A DNA stretch of 64,000 bases from Campylobacter peloridis LMG 23910 (GTDB taxonomy: Bacteria; Campylobacterota; Campylobacteria; Campylobacterales; Campylobacteraceae), in the NCBI RefSeq assembly GCF_000816785.1, contig NZ_CP007766.1:1364001-1428000 (forward strand), written 5' to 3'. Shown here one piece after another: positions 18,031-26,923 of this stretch. The stretch's first letter is position 1, and each line of letters starts with the position of its first letter. Under the pieces are notes generated by a model. It made no database searches and was not told where the DNA came from. It was given only the letters and a program-made list of their open reading frames with translations. The position numbers were made by a program, and so were the translations under genes.

Positions 18031-18951
18031 TTATATTTTTTGCAATTCTTTTGCTAAATTTATCACCATAGCAGGTTTTAAATCTTTCATGCATTTATGA
18101 TGTTTTAAAGGACAAATTTTTTGCATACAAGGCATACAAGCTAAATTTAAATGCGCTATTGTAGCATTTTCTTGCCAAGGTGATGTTTGGCTGAATTTAG
18201 TCGAGCCAAAAATAGCTATGGTTTTTACCCCATAAACTGCACCTATATGCATAGGCCCGCTATCATTTGTGATGAGTAAATCAAGCATAGATATATTTTT
18301 ACAAAGAGTAAAAATGCTGGTTTTTCCGCATAAATTTTTAGCTTTTATACCATCTTTTAATAATAAATTTTCTATGCTATCGCAAATTTCTCTCTCACTT
18401 TTTACTCCAAAGATTAAAATTTTATGAGTTGAGCTAAATTCTTTTGCTACCCTTGCAAAATAACTTGCTTCCCATCTTTTTGCACTTCCAAAATGTGCGC
18501 CTGGGTTTATACCTAAAATTTTTTGAGTTGATTTTGCTTTAATAGGGAGTTTTAAAGCATTTGAAGTGGCTTTAAAATTTAAGGCTTTTTCTATGAAATT
18601 TAAGTATTTTAAGACTTGATGTTCTTCTTTTAAAGTGTTTTTGTCAAAATAAAATCTTTTTTTGGCTTTGATTAAATTTAAGATAATCTTACTTGAAAAT
18701 GCCGAGCGAAACGAAAAAGCTAAATCAAATTCACCAAGGCTTTTTCTAGCTTGCAAAATTTGCTTGTATCTTTGTTTTTTATTTTCCACTAAAACTTGGG
18801 CGTTTTCAAAGCGTTTAAAAAGCTCTGTGCTTACAAAAGAACCATAAAACATAAATTTAGCTTCGGGGTATTTTTCTTTTATAGCATAAATAGCCGCACT
18901 AGCCATAACGCTATCTCCAAGCCAAGTAGGAAGGTTGATAAAAATATTCAT
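18031..18951 (-). CDS. waaF: ADP-heptose:LPS heptosyltransferase II
   Basis: WaaF adds the second heptose to the LOS inner core on the cytoplasmic face of the inner membrane. The 306-residue GT9 protein begins MNIFINLPTWLGDSVMASA, which is the family's N-terminal nucleotide-sugar loop, and carries ILGINPGAHFGSAKRWEASYF and LLITNDSGPMHIGAVYGVKTIAIFG in the C-terminal ADP-heptose-binding half. It marks one conserved end of the LOS core locus; waaC marks the other at 30,368. It is divergent from the next glycosyltransferase gene. Confidence 0.92.
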   Translation of the reverse strand: MNIFINLPTWLGDSVMASAAIYAIKEKYPEAKFMFYGSFVSTELFKRFENAQVLVENKKQRYKQILQARKSLGEFDLAFSFRSAFSSKIILNLIKAKKRFYFDKNTLKEEHQVLKYLNFIEKALNFKATSNALKLPIKAKSTQKILGINPGAHFGSAKRWEASYFARVAKEFSSTHKILIFGVKSEREICDSIENLLLKDGIKAKNLCGKTSIFTLCKNISMLDLLITNDSGPMHIGAVYGVKTIAIFGSTKFSQTSPWQENATIAHLNLACMPCMQKICPLKHHKCMKDLKPAMVINLAKELQKI

Positions 18952-19001
18952 GATTTTCCTTAAAAAAGATATAATTTTAACATAAATTTCAAAGAGTTAA
19001 A

Positions 19002-19829
19002 ATGAGTAAAATTTCAATAATACTTCCAACATATAATGTAGAAAAATACATAGCAAGAGCATTAAATAGCTGTATAAATCAAAGCTTTAAAGATATAGAA
19101 ATAATTGTAGTAGATGATTTTGGAAGTGATAAAAGTATAAATATAGCAAAAGAATATGCTAAAAAAGATAAAAGAATTAAAATAATACATAATGAAAAAA
19201 ATCTAGGAACTTTTGCAAGTAGAAATATAGGAGTATTAAATTCAAATTCAGAATTTATAATGTTTTTAGATCCTGATGATTATTTAGAATTAAATGCGTG
19301 TGAGTTGGCTATAAATACAATGCTTGAAAACAAAGTGGATATGATAATTTTTGATGCTTATGTTCATAGAGTAAAATTTAAAAAATTTTATAGATTTAAA
19401 AATGATGAGTGTTTTAAAAAAAATGAATTTTTGGAATTTTTGCTTAATCAAAAGCATTTTTGCTGGAGTGTTTGGGCTAAGCTTTATAAAAAAGAAATTT
19501 TGCTTGAAATTTTTGAATTTTTCAATATAAAAGAAAAGCTTTGTTATGGAGAAGATGTGCTTTTTAATTATGTAAATTTTGTTTTTTGTGAGAATTTTTT
19601 TGTTTCAAAAAAGTGCTTTTATCATTATGAATTTAATGAATTTGGAAGATATGAAAATAAAAATAAAGAAATTTTATGGCAAAATTATATGGATAAAAAA
19701 AGAAGTTTTGAGCTTATAAAGCAAATTTCAAATAATTTTCAATGTGAAGAATTTAATGAAAAAATATTTGAAAATTTAGAACAAGAGATTGATGCTTTAA
19801 GGAGTAGAAATGAAACAAGAAATCAGTAG
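19002..19829 (+). CDS. GT2 family glycosyltransferase (LOS outer core)
   Basis: The 275-residue GT-A enzyme begins MSKISIILPTYNVEKYIARA and has the nucleotide-sugar motifs VVDDFGSDKS (about 36-45) and MFLDPDDYLELNACE with the DxD-type metal site (about 88-102). A WAKLYKK motif and GEDVLF follow in the acceptor half. It should add one sugar to the LOS core; donor and linkage cannot be read. The first 100 residues are nearly the same as those of the gene at 21,854 while the rest differ. The 3' end overlaps the phase-variable gene by 20 bases. Confidence 0.85.
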   Translation: MSKISIILPTYNVEKYIARALNSCINQSFKDIEIIVVDDFGSDKSINIAKEYAKKDKRIKIIHNEKNLGTFASRNIGVLNSNSEFIMFLDPDDYLELNACELAINTMLENKVDMIIFDAYVHRVKFKKFYRFKNDECFKKNEFLEFLLNQKHFCWSVWAKLYKKEILLEIFEFFNIKEKLCYGEDVLFNYVNFVFCENFFVSKKCFYHYEFNEFGRYENKNKEILWQNYMDKKRSFELIKQISNNFQCEEFNEKIFENLEQEIDALRSRNETRNQ

Positions 19830-20673
19830 TTTTTGGTATACACCTAAAGGATATAAAGGTATAGGTTTAATGGAGCTTTTATCTATAAAATCTTTTATAG
19901 ATAATGGATATAAATTTATACTTTATACTTATAATTTAGATGATAAAATTTTTAATAAATTAAATGAAATTTTTGATGATTTTGAATTAAAAGATGCAAA
20001 TGAAATAATACCTTTTGAAAATTATTTTAGTGATGATAGAAGTGCTGGAGTAGCTGCATTTAGTGACTATTTTAGATTTAATATGTTGTATAAGCGGGGG
20101 GGGGTATGGGTTGATCTTGATATGATATGTTTAAATAATATAAATTTAGAACAAGATTATATATTTTCTCAAGAAATAGATAATGATGAAAATAAATCAA
20201 GAATCACAACTTCTTTTTTAAAATTTCCAAAAGAAAGTGAATTTGGTAAAAATTTAATAATACAAGCTAAAAACATAATAAATAATCAAAAATTAATTAA
20301 GTGGGGAATAATTGGACCATGGTTTTTAGCAGAACAAGTAAAAAAATATAATTTAGAAAATTATTCTTGGGATTATAAAAAAACTTGTCAAATTCCTTGG
20401 CCAAAAGCAAAAGATTTTATAAAAAATAATGCTATCTATGATGATAAACAACCATTTTTACATTTATTTTCAGAAATGTGGAATACTTATAATATAAATA
20501 AAAATTATTTTTATAAAAAAGGAATTTATGGACAATTACTAAAAAAACACAATATGCAAGATTTGATAAAAGAATTAGATTATAAATTTACTTTTAAAGA
20601 TAGATATTATTTTATTTTTAAAGTAAAATACTATATAAGACATCCTAAAAGAATTTTCAAAAACAATATTTAA
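19810..20673 (+). CDS. GT32-type glycosyltransferase, phase-variable (G9, ON)
   Basis: The 287-residue protein resembles OCH1/GT32 sugar transferases: SDYFRFNMLYKRGGVWVDLD (about residues 80-99) is the conserved block with the DxD metal site. The start ATG has AAGGAG five bases before it. A run of nine G (20,096-20,104) encodes Arg-Gly-Gly just before the DxD, and in this sequence it keeps the full frame open. Gain or loss of one G would shift the frame and cut the enzyme before its catalytic aspartates. It likely adds a variable outer-core LOS sugar. Its stop overlaps the convergent GT4 gene. Confidence 0.82.
   Translation: MKQEISSFWYTPKGYKGIGLMELLSIKSFIDNGYKFILYTYNLDDKIFNKLNEIFDDFELKDANEIIPFENYFSDDRSAGVAAFSDYFRFNMLYKRGGVWVDLDMICLNNINLEQDYIFSQEIDNDENKSRITTSFLKFPKESEFGKNLIIQAKNIINNQKLIKWGIIGPWFLAEQVKKYNLENYSWDYKKTCQIPWPKAKDFIKNNAIYDDKQPFLHLFSEMWNTYNINKNYFYKKGIYGQLLKKHNMQDLIKELDYKFTFKDRYYFIFKVKYYIRHPKRIFKNNI
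20096..20104 (+). repeat. G9 homopolymeric contingency tract
   Basis: Nine consecutive G lie inside the GT32-type gene, at codons CGG GGG GGG G. Such tracts of eight or more G/C are the usual slipped-strand phase-variation sites in Campylobacter, where long G runs are otherwise rare. Confidence 0.92.
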
Positions 20674-21788
20674 TTAAGTATATTTTCCCATTTTTTCATT
20701 ATAACTTCTTTGCTAAATTTTGATTTGACTATATTTTTAGCATTTTCTCCATAAGTTTTTCTTAGATTTTCATCATTCATTAAAATGCAAAGTTTATTTG
20801 CAAATTCATTTAAGTTATTATCTTCTATCAAAAAACCACTTTTTTCATTTTCTATTATATCGCTAGGTCCAGTATCTATATCAAAAGCTATGCTTGGCAG
20901 TCCATAACTAGCACTTTCTATTAATACCATAGGAAATCCTTCATAATAACTACACATTGCATAAATGCTAGCATTTAAATATTCTTTTTCTATTTCTTTT
21001 GTAAAAGGTTTTAATATTATATTTTTTAAATTTTTATTCTTTATTTTTTGTTCTATATTTATTTTATTTTCACCTTCTCCAACTATAGTTAAAGTCCAAT
21101 TTTTATATTTTTCATTTTTTTGAATTATTTCCCAAATATCAATTAATCTTAAAAAGCCTTTTTCATCATTTTGCGTGAATCTTCCTATACTTAATATGTT
21201 TTTTTGTTCATAATTTGTATTTTTATCTGAAATAAAATGTAAAAAATTTGGTATGACATGAATATTTTTATGATATTTTTCCCATTCTTTAATTTGTTTA
21301 TTGGATAAAACAGTTAAGGTATCGAAATATTTCAACTTTCTTAATAAATCTTTGGAATAATATATAAAATTACCATGCATAATTTGAATAGATTTAGAAT
21401 TTTTAATAGTTGATTTATTAAGTAAAAAATAATTATTATTAATCACTATATCATATTTTAAAATAAGTTTTTTTATCTTTCTATTTTGAAATATGTTTTT
21501 TATCATTTCACAAAAACATTTATATTTAAATATGAATTTAAATAATGTATATAATAGAATATTTTTTTTATATTTTCTATACATATCTTTGTTTATGTAA
21601 TGGAAGTATTTATTATTTAAAAAATACACATTGATTTCTTCATCAAGATCAAAAAATAATTCATTTTTTCTATAAACGCTAAGTATATCAACTTGATACA
21701 TTTTTGATAAGCAATTTGCTAAATTGCTTACAACCCTAGAAACACCTCCTTTTAAGGTTATATCTATATCTATAATTAGAATTTTCAC
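20670..21788 (-). CDS. GT4 family glycosyltransferase
   Basis: The frame opens with a TTG at 21,800, but GTG at 21,788 has GGAG six bases upstream and gives VKILIIDIDITLKGGVSRVV, a standard GT4 N-terminus, so it is chosen (372 residues). The second Rossmann half shows ILSIGRFTQNDEKGFLRLI and the EGFPMVLIESASYGLPSIAF motif (E-x7-E retaining site). It should move a sugar from a nucleotide donor to the LOS core. It is on the opposite strand to its neighbours and very AT-rich, which fits an imported cassette. Confidence 0.85.
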   Translation of the reverse strand: MKILIIDIDITLKGGVSRVVSNLANCLSKMYQVDILSVYRKNELFFDLDEEINVYFLNNKYFHYINKDMYRKYKKNILLYTLFKFIFKYKCFCEMIKNIFQNRKIKKLILKYDIVINNNYFLLNKSTIKNSKSIQIMHGNFIYYSKDLLRKLKYFDTLTVLSNKQIKEWEKYHKNIHVIPNFLHFISDKNTNYEQKNILSIGRFTQNDEKGFLRLIDIWEIIQKNEKYKNWTLTIVGEGENKINIEQKIKNKNLKNIILKPFTKEIEKEYLNASIYAMCSYYEGFPMVLIESASYGLPSIAFDIDTGPSDIIENEKSGFLIEDNNLNEFANKLCILMNDENLRKTYGENAKNIVKSKFSKEVIMKKWENILN

Positions 21789-21853
21789 ATTTATCTCCAA
21801 GAGTTAAAAATATAATATAATTATATTACAAATTACTTTTGAAAAGGTTTATT

Positions 21854-22798
21854 GTGTCAAAAATTTCTATCATACTACCAACCTATAATGTAGAAAAGTA
21901 TATTGCCAGAGCATTAGAAAGTTGTATAAATCAAAGTTTTAAAGATATAGAAATCATTATAGTAGATGATTGTGGAAGCGATAAAAGTATAGAGATAGCT
22001 AAAGAATATGCCAGCAATGATAAAAGAATTAGTATATTACATAATAAAGAAAATTTAGGATTACTAAAAGCAAGATATGAAGGTGTTAAAGTAGCAACTT
22101 CCCCCTATATCATGTTTTTAGATCCTGATGATTATTTGGAATTAAATGCTTGTGAACAATGTGCAACATTGTTAAACAATGAATTAGATTTTATATGGTT
22201 TAATTTTATATATGATACTTGTGATGGCATTAAAAAAGATATTTTTTTGGAAGATAATCTTTTTTCTATAAATAATTATTGCAAATATATTTTAAATAAA
22301 AAAAATACTTGTCATTGGAATCTTTGTTCAAAAATAATTAAAGTAGATATATATAAAAAAGCATTTATATATACAGAAAATCTAAATATAAGATTAACTA
22401 TGGCAGAAGATGCATTAATATATTTTTTTATAATTTTAAATTGTAAAAAAATAGCTACCAGTTCACTACATATATATCATTATTACCAAAATTACGAAAG
22501 CTCTACCAATACCAACGATATAATAAAAATTCAAAAGAATTTAGATGATGAAAAGGAAGTTATTAATTTTTTATCCTCATATTTAAAATACAATAAACAT
22601 ATAAGTAAAAATATACTCATATTTTTAAAAACTATAATTATTCAATTAAAAATAAATAGATTAAATAGAAAAATAAAATATGATAGATTAAAGTATTGTT
22701 ATGTTGTATATAAATATAAAAAAATAATTAATAAACAAATTCTACAAAAATATTATAAGTTTGTTAATTTTTTAGTTTTAAAGAATATACAAAAATAA
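21854..22798 (+). CDS. GT2 family glycosyltransferase (paralogue of 19,002 gene)
   Basis: The open frame starts at a TTG (21,839), but GTG at 21,854, six bases after AAAAGG, gives MSKISIILPTYNVEKYIARA, the same start as the paralogue at 19,002. The 314-residue protein has IIVDDCGSDKS and MFLDPDDYLELNACE in the GT-A half; the acceptor half (after about residue 105) is unlike the paralogue and rich in Ile, Lys and Asn. A MAEDALIYFF motif stands where the catalytic base region is expected. It probably extends the LOS outer core with a different acceptor or linkage. Confidence 0.8.
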   Translation: MSKISIILPTYNVEKYIARALESCINQSFKDIEIIIVDDCGSDKSIEIAKEYASNDKRISILHNKENLGLLKARYEGVKVATSPYIMFLDPDDYLELNACEQCATLLNNELDFIWFNFIYDTCDGIKKDIFLEDNLFSINNYCKYILNKKNTCHWNLCSKIIKVDIYKKAFIYTENLNIRLTMAEDALIYFFIILNCKKIATSSLHIYHYYQNYESSTNTNDIIKIQKNLDDEKEVINFLSSYLKYNKHISKNILIFLKTIIIQLKINRLNRKIKYDRLKYCYVVYKYKKIINKQILQKYYKFVNFLVLKNIQK

Positions 22799-23519
22799 TC
22801 CTTTAATTTCCATTACTACACCGATATATAATTATGGGATTAGAATTTATAAAAAGACCTAAACTTAGAAACTTTTTTGAAGATGATAAAGAACAAGATA
22901 TAATCTCTTTTACCTCAACTCATACCTCTAATAAAAATACAAAAATAATTAATAAAGAAACTATAAAATTAAATTTTATACAAATTCAAAAAGATACACA
23001 AAAACAAATATATAAAATATAAATAATTTATTAGTTTAAGAATTACCAAATTATATAACACATTTTTTAAATTATGATGATTATTTTTTAGATAATTGCA
23101 TAAAACTTTATATAAAACAGATAATAGAAAAAGATTTAGATATTTATGTTTATAATTTTGAAAAATTTCTAAAAAAGCAATGAATAATACTTTCTGTTTT
23201 AATAAAACATTTCTTGCAAACAAAAGCATTGAAATTCTTATAAAAATAAATATATAATTTTGCTTTTACTTGGATCATAGTAGTTTTTAAAACAATTATG
23301 CTAAATAAATGTAATCTTCGCTTTACATATAGAATATATCATAAAGAACTAATTTCAAAACTATATTACTTTGCTTAACTAAGAAAGTTTTTTTATATCA
23401 ATGCAGCTAAAAAGAGAAACTTTATGTATTTTTTGATAATAAAAACTAAAAAACTTCCTTTAAAAAATATACAACAATCTATAAAAAACCTAAAAATACT
23501 AAACCACATTATACATTAG
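22799..23519 (+). pseudogene. decayed coding sequence in LOS locus
   Basis: No intact gene lies between 22,798 and 23,538. Pieces of protein-like reading frame follow one another on the + strand in shifting frames: LISITTPIYN from 22,803 (a glycosyltransferase-2-like start, stopped soon after); a 62-codon frame 22,834-23,022 (MGLEFIKRPKLRNFFEDDKE...); ELPNYITHFLNYDDYFLDN... ending near 23,181; MNNTFCFNKTFLANKS...; LRFTYRIYHKELISKLYYFA; and LRKFFYINAAKKRNFMYFL... ending at about 23,519. Stops and frameshifts separate them. I read this as one or two degraded LOS genes, at least one GT2-like; the family of the rest is not recognised. Confidence 0.6.
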
Positions 23520-23537
23520 ACATTTAAAGAAATAATC

Positions 23538-24710
23538 TTATTTTTTAATAAAATTTGGTAATAGTCTGAATATTTTATATTGGATTTTTGATATCTTATA
23601 GGGCTTTAATTTTTTAAGTTTCTCTTTAACATATAAAGGATCTTTGCTAAATTTTTCAACCTTAAATGCATTTTTGATATAAAAATATAAGATAGCATTT
23701 TTTAACAATGAAGAAATTTCTTTATCATGATAATTTTCTATAAATCGCACTAATTCTAAACTAGTTTGCACCCAACTAGCACATTTAAAATACTCTTTTG
23801 CCAAAGTTGCATTTTCTTCAAATGCAATAAATATATCTTTAAAATATGGAAGTATATTATCTTTAGTAATTTTTTTATCTTGATTTGTCAAAGAATTTGC
23901 TCGAATTCTATAATAATAAAATACTTTAGGATAAACATAAATACTCTTAGCTTGTGAAAAAAGCAAAATTCCAAATAAATGATCTTCAGCAAAAATATAG
24001 TCTCTAAATTTCATTTTTTTGTCTTTCATATAATCAAAATTAATCATACCACTCCAAGCAAAAGCAAAATCTTTTATTTTATTTTTCCTTAGAAACTTAA
24101 GCCACTCTATAGGATTTATTCTGCATTCTTTTTTTATATCAATATCTTTTAAACGACTATGATACTTAAAATAACTTTCTTCCATATCATGATATTCAAT
24201 ACTATCAAACCACACCACATCTACCCCATCCATTCTAGAAACACATTCTTCTATGCAGTTTAATTCCCAATAATCATCAGAATCTAAAAAGATAATATAA
24301 TCTATACCAGGATAAGTAAAGCTAGTTAAATCTTGTTCATCATTAAAAGCTTTATAACTTTTATATATAGTGTATATTTCATAAGGATTATTACCTTCTA
24401 TATTAAATTCTATTAAAGAATTTTCTTTTATAGCTTGAGTTTTATTTTTGAGTTTATATTCTCCACTAAAATATTCTATACCTACATTTCTAGCTGTACT
24501 TAACCCTCCATTTTTTTTATCAAAAAGAGTGATTCTTTTATCTTTTAGGGTGTATTCTTTTGCGATATTGAGTGAGTTTTCATCAGTGCTGCCATCATTT
24601 ACTAGTATGATTTCTAAGTTAGTATAGCTTTGATTAATTACACTATCTAAACATTCTTTTAAATATTTTTCTACATTGTATATGGGGATTACTACGCCTA
24701 CTTTTTTCAT
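23538..24710 (-). CDS. GT2 family glycosyltransferase (LOS outer core)
   Basis: The 390-residue protein starts MKKVGVVIPIYNVEKYLKEC and has ILVNDGSTDENS, DKKNGGLSTARNVGIE and, after an insertion of roughly 50 residues, IDYIIFLDSDDYWELNCIEE, the DxD site. The insertion between the donor motifs is unusual for GT2. WSGMINFDYM and FAEDHLFGILLF follow. It is a paralogue of the gene at 25,766, with which it shares an identical first 100 bases. Donor and acceptor are unknown; location points to LOS outer core. Confidence 0.82.
   Translation of the reverse strand: MKKVGVVIPIYNVEKYLKECLDSVINQSYTNLEIILVNDGSTDENSLNIAKEYTLKDKRITLFDKKNGGLSTARNVGIEYFSGEYKLKNKTQAIKENSLIEFNIEGNNPYEIYTIYKSYKAFNDEQDLTSFTYPGIDYIIFLDSDDYWELNCIEECVSRMDGVDVVWFDSIEYHDMEESYFKYHSRLKDIDIKKECRINPIEWLKFLRKNKIKDFAFAWSGMINFDYMKDKKMKFRDYIFAEDHLFGILLFSQAKSIYVYPKVFYYYRIRANSLTNQDKKITKDNILPYFKDIFIAFEENATLAKEYFKCASWVQTSLELVRFIENYHDKEISSLLKNAILYFYIKNAFKVEKFSKDPLYVKEKLKKLKPYKISKIQYKIFRLLPNFIKK
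24611..24710 (-). repeat. 100-base direct repeat, copy 1 (5' end of GT2 gene)
   Basis: The first 100 bases of the GT2 gene at 23,538 are identical to 26,821-26,920, the first 100 bases of the second GT2 gene, in the same orientation. Similarity continues with scattered changes for at least 50 more bases. Confidence 0.9.
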
Positions 24711-24767
24711 AAATACATAACCTTAATTATTTTTGATATTATATCAAAAAACTTTTTAGGAATATAT

Positions 24768-25763
24768 ATGCAAACACAACAAAACAATTCTTTAATTTAT
24801 AATACTTTAACAAAAAAATTAAGCTCATTTATACCCATAAAATCAACAAGAAGAAAATTAAGAAATCATATCCAGTATAAGTTAGAACACCCTAAAGTAG
24901 CTAGTTATCTTTTAATTAATTATATTAATCCTTTTTTAGAAGAAAAAATTTCTCATTTTGATTTTGAAAAAAAACATTACTTTGAAAATGATAAAATCAT
25001 TTGGCAATTTTGGTACCAAGGTAAAGATCAAGCTTCGCCTATGATACAACAATGCTTTAACTCGATACAAAGTCAAATGAAAGATGACTACACAATCATC
25101 ATTTTAGATAAAGATAATATAAAAGATTACCTTGATTTTCCACCATTTGTTATAGAAAAATTAGAAAATAATTTTTTTGGAGAAAAAACTATAACTTTTT
25201 TTTCAGATCTTTTAAGAGTATGTTTGCTTGCAACTTATGGTGGTATATGGTGTGATGCAAGTATATTTTTAAGCTCTAAAATTCCTAGTGAGCTTTGCAA
25301 TAAAGATTTTTTTACCTTTGAAAGATCAAAAACAAAACCTTGCAAAGAAAAATTAGAAGAATTTATTAAAAGTGGATATTTTTCTTATGGGTATTTTAAC
25401 TGGAATGATGATTTTAAAGTTAAAATGCTAAGTAGTTTTATGATAGCAAAAGCAAGCAATACTTTTATTCAAGCTTTAAAAGATATTTTAATAAATTATT
25501 GGAAAAATGAGCAATCAAATGAAAATCACTATTATTTTGCACTGCATATCACCTTTGAACTTTTAAAAGAACATGGCTTTACAAATGATGTTTATAAAAA
25601 TATGAGCGATATAGAATGCCATTTATTACAATTTAACGCCAAAGAAAAATTTAATCCAGCTCTTTGGGAAGAAATTCAAAAACAAAGTTTTTTACACAAA
25701 CTCACGCATTTTAAATCCATAAAAAAAGATTCAATGATAGATAAAATCATCTTACAAAGTTGA
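24768..25763 (+). CDS. capsular-polysaccharide-synthesis-type glycosyltransferase
   Basis: The 331-residue protein matches the Caps_synth/GT32-like group: IIWQFWYQGKDQASPMIQQC (about residues 82-101), YTIIILDKDNIKDYLDFP, and FFSDLLRVCLLATYGGIWCD followed by ASIFL, where the aspartates form the metal site. HYYFALHITFELL follows in the C-terminal part. It lies between two paralogous GT2 genes on the opposite strand and so is bracketed by the 100-base direct repeats. The role is probably LOS outer-core assembly. Confidence 0.82.
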   Translation: MQTQQNNSLIYNTLTKKLSSFIPIKSTRRKLRNHIQYKLEHPKVASYLLINYINPFLEEKISHFDFEKKHYFENDKIIWQFWYQGKDQASPMIQQCFNSIQSQMKDDYTIIILDKDNIKDYLDFPPFVIEKLENNFFGEKTITFFSDLLRVCLLATYGGIWCDASIFLSSKIPSELCNKDFFTFERSKTKPCKEKLEEFIKSGYFSYGYFNWNDDFKVKMLSSFMIAKASNTFIQALKDILINYWKNEQSNENHYYFALHITFELLKEHGFTNDVYKNMSDIECHLLQFNAKEKFNPALWEEIQKQSFLHKLTHFKSIKKDSMIDKIILQS

Positions 25764-25765
25764 TT

Positions 25766-26920
25766 TTATCTAAAAATACCTTTTATTTTTTGCCAAAACT
25801 TCCAAAGATCATAAGGAATTCTTGTTTTAATATATGGTATGATAATAGGTAATTTTTCCTTTAAATTTAAAGGATCTTTTTTAAATTTTTTAATCATCAA
25901 AGCCTTTTTTACATAAAAAGGCAAAAAAGTCTCTTTTATAGCTAATGCATTTTCGCTTTTTTGATCTTTAAAAAATTCTATCAACTCTAAAGCTGTTGTC
26001 ATCCTACTTGCTGCTTTTAAATAGTTTTTTGCCTCTTTAGCATTTTCTCCAAAAAATTCATATAAATCTTTAAAATACTCTGATACATTTGCCTTTGTAA
26101 CTTTTTTATCATGATTTGATATACTATTTGCTCTCAAACGACATAAATACAATCTTTTAGGAAAAATATAAATACTATTAGCACAGCTAAATAAAACCAT
26201 ACCAAAATGTATATCTTCATTAATGATTTTATTGATGAATTTAAGTTTTAATTGTTTTAAAAATGAAAATTCTATCATACCACCCCAACTAAATGAAATA
26301 TCTCTAGAACCTACTTTTATAGCCTGCTTGGCATAGTCTTTTGGAGTGATAATGCATTCTTGAGTAAAATTAAAAATATTCATCCTTGTCTTTTGACCCT
26401 TATCTTCTATACCATCATCATAAATACATGCATGATCAAACCACAATACATCTACATTTTGCATTCTTACAACGCATTCTTCTATGCAGCTTAATTCCCA
26501 ATAATTATCAGAATCTAAAAAGATAATATAATCAATCTTTGGAATTTCTAGTTTATCATTCACTAAAGCATTTTTATGCTTATAAATTTTATAAATATTT
26601 TGTGGATTATTACCAACAATCTTAAAAATATTTAATTCATTTTCTTTTTCGGTATATTGTATTTCATATTCGCCATAAAAAAATTCTATACCTACATTTC
26701 TAGCACTGCTTAAACCACCATTTTTTTTATCAAAAAGAGTTATTCTTTTATCTTTTAAAGTGTATTCTTTTGCTATGTTAAATGAGTTTTCATCAGTGCT
26801 GCCATCATTTACTAATATGATTTCTAAGTTAGTATAGCTTTGATTAATTACACTATCTAAACATTCTTTTAAATATTTTTCTACATTGTATATGGGGATT
26901 ACTACGCCTACTTTTTTCAT
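25766..26920 (-). CDS. GT2 family glycosyltransferase (paralogue of 23,538 gene)
   Basis: The 384-residue protein starts identically to the gene at 23,538 (MKKVGVVIPIYNVEKYLKEC) and has ILVNDGSTDENS, DKKNGGLSSARNVGIE, the same kind of inserted segment and IDYIIFLDSDNYWELSCIEE, in which the second Asp of the DxD region is Asn. The acceptor half (after about 160) has diverged, with WGGMIEFSFL and INEDIHFGMVLF. The Asp-to-Asn change sits next to the metal ligands and might affect activity. Four bases separate it from lgtF downstream in the same direction of transcription. Confidence 0.8.
   Translation of the reverse strand: MKKVGVVIPIYNVEKYLKECLDSVINQSYTNLEIILVNDGSTDENSFNIAKEYTLKDKRITLFDKKNGGLSSARNVGIEFFYGEYEIQYTEKENELNIFKIVGNNPQNIYKIYKHKNALVNDKLEIPKIDYIIFLDSDNYWELSCIEECVVRMQNVDVLWFDHACIYDDGIEDKGQKTRMNIFNFTQECIITPKDYAKQAIKVGSRDISFSWGGMIEFSFLKQLKLKFINKIINEDIHFGMVLFSCANSIYIFPKRLYLCRLRANSISNHDKKVTKANVSEYFKDLYEFFGENAKEAKNYLKAASRMTTALELIEFFKDQKSENALAIKETFLPFYVKKALMIKKFKKDPLNLKEKLPIIIPYIKTRIPYDLWKFWQKIKGIFR
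26821..26920 (-). repeat. 100-base direct repeat, copy 2 (5' end of GT2 gene)
   Basis: Identical to 24,611-24,710 and in the same orientation; one mismatch (24,605 versus 26,815) occurs in the ten bases beyond. Confidence 0.9.
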
Positions 26921-26923
26921 ACT

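Noticed and set aside
22834-23022. 62-codon frame taken as a separate small gene
   Set aside because: It lies in a stretch of decayed frames, has no ribosome site worth noting and resembles a fragment; treated as part of the pseudogene region.
26480-26530. Asp-to-Asn change in the DxD region of the 25,766 glycosyltransferase as proof of inactivity
   Set aside because: The LDSDN motif still has the first two aspartates of the DxD; the changed residue is adjacent, so loss of activity cannot be concluded.
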